A stretch of DNA of 7,225 nucleotides from Myxococcales bacterium (lineage in GTDB: Bacteria > Myxococcota_A > Polyangia > Fen-1088), in the NCBI GenBank assembly GCA_003161835.1, contig PMNO01000372.1, positions 8,033 to 15,257 of the forward strand, written 5' to 3'. Shown piece by piece: positions 1 to 5,923 of the stretch. The notes under the pieces are model-generated. The model was not told where the DNA came from and did no database searches. It worked only from the letters and a program-made list of their open reading frames with translations. The position numbers and the translations under genes were made by a program. Positions within the stretch are counted from its first letter, which is position 1. The number at the start of each line of letters is the position of its first letter.

Positions 1-157
1 GCGGCGCTGGTCTTGGCGCGGCCGCAGGCGCCCAATCCAAGACCCAATCCAAGCGGAGACAGACACACCAAGAGCACCCAACTGGCAACGCGCATGAGGA
101 ATCTCCCAACGGGCAATCTGAGACCAATGGTCAACGGCGCCCGCGCCGAGCCCGCGC
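1..157. other. Non-coding 3' flank of the PL3 gene
   Basis: I see no convincing gene in this left edge. An open frame on the plus strand from position 13 runs into the C-terminal coding region of the minus-strand lyase and has a low-complexity Pro/Arg/Thr translation, so I treat it as chance. The stretch holds an 11-bp direct repeat (cccaatccaag at 31-41 and again at 43-53) and a weak GGCGC/GCGCC inverted repeat (15-19 with 28-32) without a T-tract. Neither is a convincing terminator for the lyase gene that ends at 158. Confidence 0.5.
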
Positions 158-1645
158 CTACCACCACTGGGATTGGCAATCCCACACGTACCAGCCGCTC
201 GATGCCTGATAGTACCCGGGCTTCATGACGCACATGCAGGATTTGCCCGCGCCGTCGTTTCCCCAGGCCCATTGGGTGGTGCAGGCGCTGTTGTTGGTTG
301 CGCTCGTCGCGGCGCCGGCGGCGCTGTTGGTCCCGGCGAACTTCGGCGCGGTCGCGGGGTCGGCCGGCAAGCCGCACCCGCCGCTGTCCATGTACTTGCC
401 GGCGCTGCAGACGGCTTGCTTGAATCCGTACGAGCCAGGGGCGCAGCCCTTCAAGCAGGAATCGAATCCCGGGACGCATGCGGTGGCGGTGGCGCCCACC
501 TTGACCGAGTTCGGCCCGGTGCACAGCACATCGGTTTGATAGGCACCCACCACCCGATCGACGAGCGCATGCGTATCGGTCCCCACGTACTTGCAGTTGG
601 CGCTCGGCCCTTCGTCCGTCGCATTGGCCCCAATCGTGGTCTCGTTTTCGCTACCCGGCTGGTAGGTGCGACACAGGCTCGGGGTTCGATAGGCGCAAAT
701 GTTCGCCAGGGTCGCCGAGTCGTTGGTGCTGATGCCCGCCACCTGACCCACGCCGATGGCCACCACGCCATCGATCTTGACCGTGCGCTTGGCCGAGCTG
801 CTGCAGCCCTGTCCACAGGACCGATACAGTTTTCCCGCGGTCTCCACGTAGATGTTGTTCAGGATCACGGTGCTGCCGTCACCGTTGTGCTGAATGGTCT
901 TGTCGCGCGCCCCCTTGAAGCCGCTGTTTTGGATGGTCGCGGTTTTTCCCGCACCGCCGAGCATCGTGATGGCGTCGTCGCAAATATAGGGAAACCACAC
1001 GTTGTCGATGGTGCAGGTGCCCGCGCAGTGAATTCCATCGCCGATCTTCGTGCCGAACACGATGTTCTTCACGGTTCCCCCGTCCGCGACTTCAATGAGC
1101 TCCGTCGTGCTGCTCTGATTTCCCGTCGAACAGTCGTTGAGCGTACCCTCGTGCAACGCCATCTTTCCGTCGTAGACGCCAGTCACGGTCATGGTCCCCG
1201 AGATGGTCACCGGCGAGCCAGTCGCCGTTGGCCATGTCTGAGCCTTGCATTTGCTCGAGACCGTCACCGCCGGTCCCGCGGCCCCTCCCGTGCCCAAGGT
1301 CCCTCCATTCCCAGTGGCGCCGCCCGTGCGCACGTTGGATCCGCCTGCCGCGGTTCCTCCGGCGGCGACGCCTCCCGTCGTACCGACGGACACGCCGCCT
1401 GTCCCCTTGCCAGCTCCGCCGCTGCCGACGCTGGAGCCACCCGTGCCGGGGTTCACGGCCCCTCCGGTTCCATTCGGGCCGCCACCACTGCCCGTCGCAA
1501 AGGAGCCTCCGCTGCCGCTGCCCGTGGCCCCTCCCGAAGAAGGGGAACCCGAACCGCCGCTTGCCACGGGTGCCCCGGTTTCAGCGGGGCTACACGCGCA
1601 GATCGCCAAACACGAAATCGCAGATATCAATCGGATCTTGGCCAT
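158..1645 (-). CDS. Family PL3 pectate lyase, surface lipoprotein with Cys/Trp-rich C-terminal domain
   Basis: This predicted 495-residue secreted pectate lyase would cleave polygalacturonate by Ca-dependent beta-elimination. I chose the ATG at 1645 because GGAG lies about 8 bases upstream and a lipoprotein signal follows immediately (lipobox ICAC, lipidated Cys18, Ser at +2). Residues about 22-130 are a Gly/Thr/Ser linker. The PL3 parallel beta-helix covers about 133-390. Family motifs are clear: GDGIH (Asp203), CDDAIT (Asp223, Asp224), RDK (Lys249) and GKLYR (Lys272, Arg275). Their spacing matches what I recall of the Bacillus PL3 enzyme's calcium ligands and catalytic Lys/Arg. Residues 400-495 form an extra domain with seven Cys and six Trp, ending QSQWW, which I do not recognise; carbohydrate binding is only a guess. 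The gene diverges from the PL9-CE8 pair. A longer ATG reading from 1723 adds 26 residues ahead of the signal peptide and is unlikely. Confidence 0.93.
   Translation of the reverse strand: MAKIRLISAISCLAICACSPAETGAPVASGGSGSPSSGGATGSGSGGSFATGSGGGPNGTGGAVNPGTGGSSVGSGGAGKGTGGVSVGTTGGVAAGGTAAGGSNVRTGGATGNGGTLGTGGAAGPAVTVSSKCKAQTWPTATGSPVTISGTMTVTGVYDGKMALHEGTLNDCSTGNQSSTTELIEVADGGTVKNIVFGTKIGDGIHCAGTCTIDNVWFPYICDDAITMLGGAGKTATIQNSGFKGARDKTIQHNGDGSTVILNNIYVETAGKLYRSCGQGCSSSAKRTVKIDGVVAIGVGQVAGISTNDSATLANICAYRTPSLCRTYQPGSENETTIGANATDEGPSANCKYVGTDTHALVDRVVGAYQTDVLCTGPNSVKVGATATACVPGFDSCLKGCAPGSYGFKQAVCSAGKYMDSGGCGLPADPATAPKFAGTNSAAGAATSATNNSACTTQWAWGNDGAGKSCMCVMKPGYYQASSGWYVWDCQSQWW
1258..1582 (-). 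repeat. Low-complexity GTGG-type linker tract of the PL3 lipoprotein
   Basis: This tract encodes residues about 22-130 of the PL3 lyase: imperfect short units rich in Gly, Thr, Ser and Ala such as GTGG, GSGG and ATGS. It probably acts as a flexible tether that holds the enzyme away from the outer membrane. The DNA is strongly strand-biased for G/C triplets, which produces artificial Pro-rich open frames on the opposite strand. A similar tract lies in the opposite orientation at 2052-2390. Confidence 0.85.
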
Positions 1646-1715
1646 TGTCGTCTCCGGCTCGTCGCAATTTGAGGCACCCGCCTGGTGCGATCGGTCGCTC
1701 GCGAACGAACAACTG

Positions 1716-1732
1716 CCGCGCACAACGCGCGG
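1716..1732. repeat. Inverted repeat upstream of the PL3 gene
   Basis: Perfect 6-bp arms (CCGCGC and GCGCGG) flank a 5-base loop ACAAC, about 71 bases upstream of the PL3 start codon. The arms contain only G and C, so in DNA this rich in GC the repeat could easily arise by chance. It could be an operator or a leader-RNA hairpin. Confidence 0.3.
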
Positions 1733-1878
1733 TCACGTCCCCTTTTGGGCCCTCACGTCGAAGAGTTACCGGAGAGGTGCGAAACAGCTCACCAGTCGGG
1801 CCGGCAGAGAAAACACCGCGCACGACCGCGCCGTGAGCCGTCCTGACCCCGCCGGGCGACTCATCCACGCAACCCGCA

Positions 1879-1896
1879 TCGAGAGGCTGCTCTCGA
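1879..1896. repeat. Perfect 7-bp-arm inverted repeat upstream of the PL9-CE8 operon
   Basis: TCGAGAG and CTCTCGA are separated by GCTG, giving an 18-base perfect stem-loop whose end lies about 92 bases before the PL9 start codon. The arms mix all four bases, so this is less likely to reflect GC bias than the other repeat in the region. It is not followed by a T-tract, which argues against a terminator. It could be a repressor operator or a leader hairpin; no function is shown. Confidence 0.4.
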
Positions 1897-1978
1897 AATA
1901 CATTGCCGCCGACCAACGCTTCTCCCCGACCAACTCCTTGCCGACCTCGGCTCTGCGGCCCTGATTCATTCTGACTTC

Positions 1979-1984
1979 GGAGGA
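1979..1984 (+). promoter_or_regulatory. Ribosome binding site of the PL9 gene
   Basis: GGAGGA lies four bases before the ATG at 1989. It is a near-consensus Shine-Dalgarno sequence and fixes the start directly ahead of the signal peptide. It is the strongest such site in the window. Confidence 0.75.
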
Positions 1985-1988
1985 CACG

Positions 1989-3437
1989 ATGCTGACGCGA
2001 TCTCTGGTTTTCACCGCCATGCTCTCCCTCGCCGTGGCACCTTTCGGCTGCTCTTCGTCGGGAGACGCGACGTCCTCGACGGGAGGGGCGGGACCCGGGT
2101 CAGGGGGCCACCCCGCGAATGGCACTGGCGGTAGCGTCGCCACCGGCACTGGCGGTACCGCAACCCCGGGAAGCGGCGGAGCGTCGACAGGAACGGGTGG
2201 CTCTTCATCGGGAACGGGCGGCGCTTCGACGGGAAGCGGCGGAACCGCTACCGGCTCTGGTGGATCGTCGCCAGGTTCCGGCGGGAAGCCGGCGGGAACA
2301 GGCGGAAAGGCGGGGTCAGCGGGCGGCGGAACGCCCGGGGGTGGCGGCTCCGGGACGGGCGGGGCCGTCGGCGGTGGCGGCAACAGCGGGCCCTGCGACA
2401 TCTGGGTGGCGCCAACTGGATTGGACACGAATCCGGGAACCGAAGCCGCGCCGGTGCTGACACCCCAGCACGCGTACGATCTCGTCTGTCCGGCTCAAGC
2501 GGGCGCCGCCAACGGCGCGGTGTGCGCGGGAACTCTATCGACAATGTGCCTGAAGGCCGGCACCTACGCGCTCGCAACGCGAATCGAATTCAAGAAGACG
2601 CGCATGGGAACAGCCACGCGCATCATCACCATGATGGCGGACCCGGCCGCGGCGACAAAGCCGATCCTCGATTTCTCGACCCAACCGCGCCTGGCCTGCG
2701 GGGACAAGCCGGCCGACAAGAACATCTACGGCATCGACATGGGCGCCGACTGGTATCGCGTGAAGGGCATCGAGGTGAACGGCGCCAACGACACCGGCAT
2801 TCTGGTGCAGGGCTCGCACGACTTCGTCGAGAACTGCGATGTTCACGACTCCGCGGACACGGGAATCAAGATCAGCTCCTCTTCGGGCTACACAGGCAGC
2901 GGCACATTCAACACGATCCTGAACTGCGATTCTCACCACAACAATGATCCCCAGTGCATGGGCGCCAATGCCGACGGGTTCGGCGCCAAGGAAGGAACCG
3001 GCGAAGGCAACCTGTTCGACGGTTGTCGGTCCTGGGACAACGCCGACGACGGGTGGGATTTCTACGGCTGGACGTCGCCCGTGACGGTGAAGAACTCCTG
3101 GGCATTCAACATGGGCGCCACGACCGCTGGCACCATGAGCAACGGCAACGGATTCAAGATGGGCGGCAATAGCGTGCCCGCCGCTCACGTCATGATGAAT
3201 TGCTTCGGTTTCGACAACAACGGCAACGGCGGGCACAAGGCGGACTGGGGTTTCACCAACAACAGCAATCCGTCGACCATCACCTGTACGGGCTGCGGCG
3301 CCTGGAACAACATGGGCGGTGCATTTCAGAGCATCGCCCACACCGGCGACGTCATGTACACCAGCGTCACCGCGGCGAAGGCGGCCGCGGCCAAGCGCAC
3401 GGCGACCGGAGCCTTGCCGGCCATATCGACGCTCTAG
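1989..3437 (+). CDS. Family PL9 pectate lyase, surface lipoprotein
   Basis: This predicted 482-residue pectate lyase (or exopolygalacturonate lyase) would act on demethylated pectin. Residues 1-20 are a signal peptide, with Cys21 as probable lipidation site (sequence APFGC; the -3 Pro is not canonical) and Ser at +2. Residues 22-134 are a GTGG-type linker, and 135-482 are a right-handed beta-helix. The PL9 signature is clear: ADGFGAK (Asp329), NADDGWD (Asp353, Asp354, Asp357) and GNGFK (Lys390). From memory, the Dickeya PL9 enzyme has calcium ligands Asp209, 233, 234 and 237 and catalytic base Lys273. The 24-residue gap between the first two acidic sites is identical, and Lys lies 33 rather than 36 residues beyond the last Asp. 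All key residues are therefore present. The gene is the first of a pair, 11 bp ahead of the CE8 gene, and diverges from the PL3 gene. Whether it acts endo or exo cannot be told from sequence. Confidence 0.93.
   Translation: MLTRSLVFTAMLSLAVAPFGCSSSGDATSSTGGAGPGSGGHPANGTGGSVATGTGGTATPGSGGASTGTGGSSSGTGGASTGSGGTATGSGGSSPGSGGKPAGTGGKAGSAGGGTPGGGGSGTGGAVGGGGNSGPCDIWVAPTGLDTNPGTEAAPVLTPQHAYDLVCPAQAGAANGAVCAGTLSTMCLKAGTYALATRIEFKKTRMGTATRIITMMADPAAATKPILDFSTQPRLACGDKPADKNIYGIDMGADWYRVKGIEVNGANDTGILVQGSHDFVENCDVHDSADTGIKISSSSGYTGSGTFNTILNCDSHHNNDPQCMGANADGFGAKEGTGEGNLFDGCRSWDNADDGWDFYGWTSPVTVKNSWAFNMGATTAGTMSNGNGFKMGGNSVPAAHVMMNCFGFDNNGNGGHKADWGFTNNSNPSTITCTGCGAWNNMGGAFQSIAHTGDVMYTSVTAAKAAAAKRTATGALPAISTL
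2052..2390 (+). repeat. Low-complexity GTGG-type linker tract of the PL9 lipoprotein
   Basis: This tract encodes residues 22-134 of the PL9 lyase as imperfect repeats of GTGG, GSGG and similar units, built from recurring codons such as ggaagcggcgga and ggaacgggcgg. It is presumably a flexible cell-surface tether. Together with the matching tract in the PL3 gene it forms a long imperfect inverted repeat around the divergent promoter region. Confidence 0.85.
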
Positions 3438-3448
3438 CTCGCCGCCCC

Positions 3449-4855
3449 ATGCGTGCCGCCCTCCCGATGCGTATCTCCGTGGTTCTGCTGCTGGCGGGAA
3501 TCACCGCGTGCCAGAGTGCCGCCCACCAGGTGACACCCGACGCGGCCCAGGTGGATCAGCAAGCGAACGACGCGCCCGCCGCCGCTGACACTGGTGGCGG
3601 CGATGTGCCGCCGGTGGCACCGGCCGACGGTGGCGCCAGTGGAGATGCGGCCATCGCGTGCGCTCCGGTTCCGACCGGGGGACCCACTGCCGCCGGTCTC
3701 GCCCCCGCCCAACTCGCGGGAGCCGTCGTGGCCTCCACGCCGACCCGACCCGAGCTTGCGCAAGACCTGGCCGACGGTCAGTACACCATCCGGAAGGCCC
3801 TCGCGCAGGGCGGAGGCATCACCGCGCCCGCCAACCCGGCCGCCGCGCCCACGTTCGCCCTGACCGACGATTGGGATCCCTCGAGCAACGGCATCGGCGA
3901 TCCGGCCACGTTCACACCGATGTACACCGTCGCCGCGGACGGCACCGGGACCCATCCCACCATCGCCGCGGCCGTGAACGAAGCCATTTTTCTAGCCACC
4001 TGCAGCCGGGTCTACATCCGCCTCAAGGCGGGGACCTATCGGGAGCAGCTCACCATCCCAAGCAAGACGTCGGCGCCGCCGCTCACCCTCTACAGCACCG
4101 AAAGCGACGCCGCGAAGACCACGATCGTCTTCGATGGAGCGGCCTCCACGAAGGGCAACATGAGCGCATCGGCCACGCTGACAGTGAAGGCTCTGACGGG
4201 ATTCCAGATGAAGAATCTGACCGTCGCGAACGACTACGTCGAGGGATCGGCGCCGGGCGCCGATCAGAGCGCAGTGGCCCTGCTGAACCAGGCCGATCGG
4301 GCGCAGTTCGAGAACGTGCGCGTTCTGGGCAACATCGCCAGCCTCTATCTGAAGTCGCTCGACGCCAACACGGTGGCGCGTTCCTATTTTCGCGATTCGT
4401 ACGTCGCGGGCGATCAGGACTTCATCCTGGGACGCGGCACCGCGGTCTTCGATCACACCGAAATCCGGTACCTGACCGGACGTCAAGCGACCGGTGGTGC
4501 GATCACCAACCCGAGCACATCGATCTACAACGGCTACGGATTCCTGTTCGATAGCTGCTCGTTCACCGCCGAGGCGGGAGCGACCGGAATCTTCCTGGGC
4601 CACCAGTGGCAGGAGAGCGCCAACGTCGCGGCCGTGGGCAAGGTTCTCGTGCGGAATTCAACCCTGGCGGGCCACATCGCGGCCGAGCCTTGGTCCGCGC
4701 TCGGGGCCCGGGTCACCACGCCGAAGGCCCCGATGGGCACGGTCCCGATCATTGTGTACACGTCGGACGACTACTATCCCGCGGGGATGGGGCCGGTTCC
4801 CGCGCAGCCGTTCCTGGCCGAGTACGGCAATTCCGGTCCGGGCGCCCACCACTGA
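3449..4855 (+). CDS. CE8 pectinesterase-like lipoprotein with altered active site
   Basis: This 468-residue protein has a carbohydrate esterase 8 (pectin methylesterase) fold. Residues 1-20 form a signal peptide with lipobox ITAC (Cys21, Gln at +2), followed by an Ala/Asp/Pro-rich linker to about 70 that is unlike the GTGG linkers next door. The CE8 beta-helix begins near YTVAADGTG and shows GTYREQ (195-200), QSAVAL (Gln273), GDQDFILG (nucleophile Asp324) and Trp387. Compared with Dickeya PemA as I recall it, the GYQDTLY motif reads GNIASLY, so the oxyanion Gln becomes Ile296 and the acid/base Asp becomes Ala297. GRPW reads GHQW (Arg to His385). It may be inactive, pectin-binding or mechanistically different. 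The start is 11 bp after the PL9 stop and has no good ribosome binding site, which suggests translational coupling. ATG 3467 is an alternative start, six residues shorter, that keeps most of the signal. Confidence 0.88.
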   Translation: MRAALPMRISVVLLLAGITACQSAAHQVTPDAAQVDQQANDAPAAADTGGGDVPPVAPADGGASGDAAIACAPVPTGGPTAAGLAPAQLAGAVVASTPTRPELAQDLADGQYTIRKALAQGGGITAPANPAAAPTFALTDDWDPSSNGIGDPATFTPMYTVAADGTGTHPTIAAAVNEAIFLATCSRVYIRLKAGTYREQLTIPSKTSAPPLTLYSTESDAAKTTIVFDGAASTKGNMSASATLTVKALTGFQMKNLTVANDYVEGSAPGADQSAVALLNQADRAQFENVRVLGNIASLYLKSLDANTVARSYFRDSYVAGDQDFILGRGTAVFDHTEIRYLTGRQATGGAITNPSTSIYNGYGFLFDSCSFTAEAGATGIFLGHQWQESANVAAVGKVLVRNSTLAGHIAAEPWSALGARVTTPKAPMGTVPIIVYTSDDYYPAGMGPVPAQPFLAEYGNSGPGAHH

Positions 4856-4876
4856 CCTGACCCACCTGGCACGGGC

Positions 4877-5848
4877 CTAAGATTCCCCGCCTTTGGCGAC
4901 GCCCCCAGGGGCCATCCACCGCGCGACCAAATCGGGATCGCAGCATTCCACACGGACCGTGGTGGCCCGGGGCCCGAGGCGCAGCAACGCGCCAAGGGTC
5001 GCGTCGAACGCCACGCCGCTCCAGGCGGAAATGGCCGCAGCCGCCCCGACCGGGAGTCGGGCCGCGTAGCTCGTGAAGCCACGGAGGTCCTTGAATTGAT
5101 CCATCGCCAGCATCAAGGCTGGATCCTCCACCAGGCCTGGGGGAATCGGATCGGAGGCGACGAACGGATCGGCGCGAAATTGCCTGATCTGGTTGATCAC
5201 GCGCGCGTGGTAGGCACCGTCTTCAATCAGCGACGTCAGAGCCCGCTGGTGCGGGTGGGTCCCCGCCAGGATCTGTTCGGCTTGCCGTTCCATGACCTCG
5301 GGGCCGTCGGGGAAGCCCCGCAGCAGCACGAGATCGTAGACCGGGTGGCGATGGAACGTTTGCAATACATGGTGAACGATCGTGTCGCGCGGCGAGAACA
5401 GCCCCGCCGGGTCCAGCACCGTCGCCGGCCCCGACAGAAACCGGCGCAGATTGTGGAACACCCAGGGGATGCCCTGGCTGCGGTAGAACATCTCGGTTTC
5501 CTTGATGGCGCCCAGGAACATCTGATCATGAGCCGCGACCAGAATCTGCGCCGTCGTCGGTATGACGTCGATGTGGCCGAGCGCGCTCAGGCGCTCGAGT
5601 CGCGCGCGCACCAACCCGGGACGCAAGAACGCCAGCAGTAGCTGCCCCAGCTGGGTCACGCGATCCCGTGTTTGGGCCCAGCCGCCCCACACATCGCGCA
5701 GCAAGCTCCAGCGCGATCTATGTCTCCACGCCGGGGGCGTCGCGCCCTGCATCGCGGCCATCGACGGGGGTGACGCGGTACTTTGGGTTTGCGTTTGGGT
5801 TTGCGTTTGACGATGCAACCCGGTAATTCCCGGCATCGTTTCTTTCAT
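4877..5848 (-). CDS. Conserved-looking protein of unknown function
   Basis: I do not recognise this 323-residue protein. It has no evident signal peptide and is probably cytoplasmic and mostly helical. Notable stretches are a Gln-Thr run near the N terminus, a segment around HIDVIPTTAQILVAAHDQMF, a charged segment LFSPRDTIVHHVLQTFHRHP with several His residues, and a small hydrophobic segment near the C terminus (AISAWSGVAFDATLGALL). The coding frame is long, codon-biased like its neighbours and free of stops, which supports a real gene. The start is uncertain: ATG 5848 has GGGGTG upstream, TTG 5863 adds five residues, and ATG 5836 or Met codons beyond the Gln-Thr run would shorten it. It converges on the CE8 gene with a 21-bp gap and diverges from the Mpv17-like gene, so it is probably transcribed alone. 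Confidence 0.72.
   Translation of the reverse strand: MKETMPGITGLHRQTQTQTQTQSTASPPSMAAMQGATPPAWRHRSRWSLLRDVWGGWAQTRDRVTQLGQLLLAFLRPGLVRARLERLSALGHIDVIPTTAQILVAAHDQMFLGAIKETEMFYRSQGIPWVFHNLRRFLSGPATVLDPAGLFSPRDTIVHHVLQTFHRHPVYDLVLLRGFPDGPEVMERQAEQILAGTHPHQRALTSLIEDGAYHARVINQIRQFRADPFVASDPIPPGLVEDPALMLAMDQFKDLRGFTSYAARLPVGAAAAISAWSGVAFDATLGALLRLGPRATTVRVECCDPDLVARWMAPGGVAKGGES
5785..5808. repeat. Tandem 12-bp repeat (two copies) coding Gln-Thr
   Basis: The 12-mer gggtttgcgttt is present twice in perfect tandem, each made of two near-identical hexamers. On the minus strand it encodes alternating Gln and Thr close to the N terminus of the unknown gene. Unit gain or loss would keep the reading frame, so it would change length rather than switch the gene off. 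Confidence 0.8.
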
Positions 5849-5923
5849 CGTGTCACACCCCAAGCATCCCCGCGGCGGGACGACGGCGCAACCCGCCCGA
5901 GGATCCTGCCCCCGGCGCGGCCG
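5849..5923. promoter_or_regulatory. Short divergent promoter region
   Basis: These 75 bp separate the minus-strand unknown gene from the plus-strand Mpv17-like gene and must drive at least one of them. No clear -10/-35 pair is visible. An inverted repeat CGATGC/GCATCG (5811-5816 with 5833-5838) lies just inside the 5' end of the unknown gene as annotated, and would be upstream of it if that gene starts further in. Confidence 0.35.

Larger units (their letters stand above)
1646..1988. promoter_or_regulatory. Divergent intergenic region between the PL3 gene and the PL9-CE8 operon
   Basis: These 343 bp contain no supported gene and must carry the promoters for both transcription directions. I could not find a convincing -35/-10 pair for either side, which is common for high-GC myxobacterial promoters. 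Two perfect inverted repeats stand out, one nearer each gene: CCGCGC-N5-GCGCGG at 1716-1732 and TCGAGAG-N4-CTCTCGA at 1879-1896. Co-regulation of both transcription units by pectin breakdown products is plausible from the gene content, but no regulator gene is visible in the window. Confidence 0.6.

Noticed and set aside
31..53. Two copies of cccaatccaag as a start of a repeat array
   Set aside because: There are only two adjacent copies with no spacers or further units, so it is not CRISPR or a mobile-element end.
122..132. Palindrome GACCA-A-TGGTC
   Set aside because: The 5-bp arms downstream of a gene end are too short to support an operator or terminator.
173..1672. 499-codon open frame on the plus strand
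   Set aside because: It lies antisense to the PL3 gene, its translation is Ala/Arg/His-rich with no motif, and it is explained by GC-rich codon bias of the real gene.
1590..1916. Minus-strand 108-codon frame across the intergenic region
   Set aside because: It overlaps the PL3 signal peptide in another frame and has no motif or family-like sequence.
1245..1964. Pro-rich open frame on the plus strand
   Set aside because: The proline runs are the complement of the Gly-rich linker codons; no ribosome binding site or domain is visible.
1766..2428. Minus-strand Pro-rich frame of 220 codons
   Set aside because: It is the antisense image of the PL9 Gly/Thr/Ser linker.
2535..3341. Minus-strand 268-codon frame
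   Set aside because: It is antisense to the PL9 beta-helix, which carries all family motifs; the antisense translation looks like composition only.
3200..3448. N-terminal extension of the CE8 frame
   Set aside because: It overlaps the end of the PL9 gene and would put 83 Arg/Gln/His-rich residues ahead of a clear lipoprotein signal peptide.
3992..4603. Minus-strand 203-codon frame
   Set aside because: It is antisense to the CE8 catalytic region, with no recognisable features.
4856..4920. Possible bidirectional terminator between the converging CE8 and unknown genes
   Set aside because: The only self-complementary piece (GCCCC/GGGGC near 4906) has too small a loop, no T-tract, and lies inside the unknown gene.
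5783..5923. N-terminal extension of the Mpv17-like protein
   Set aside because: It overlaps the divergent gene and the tandem repeat, and its sequence is charged and repetitive with no homology-like character.
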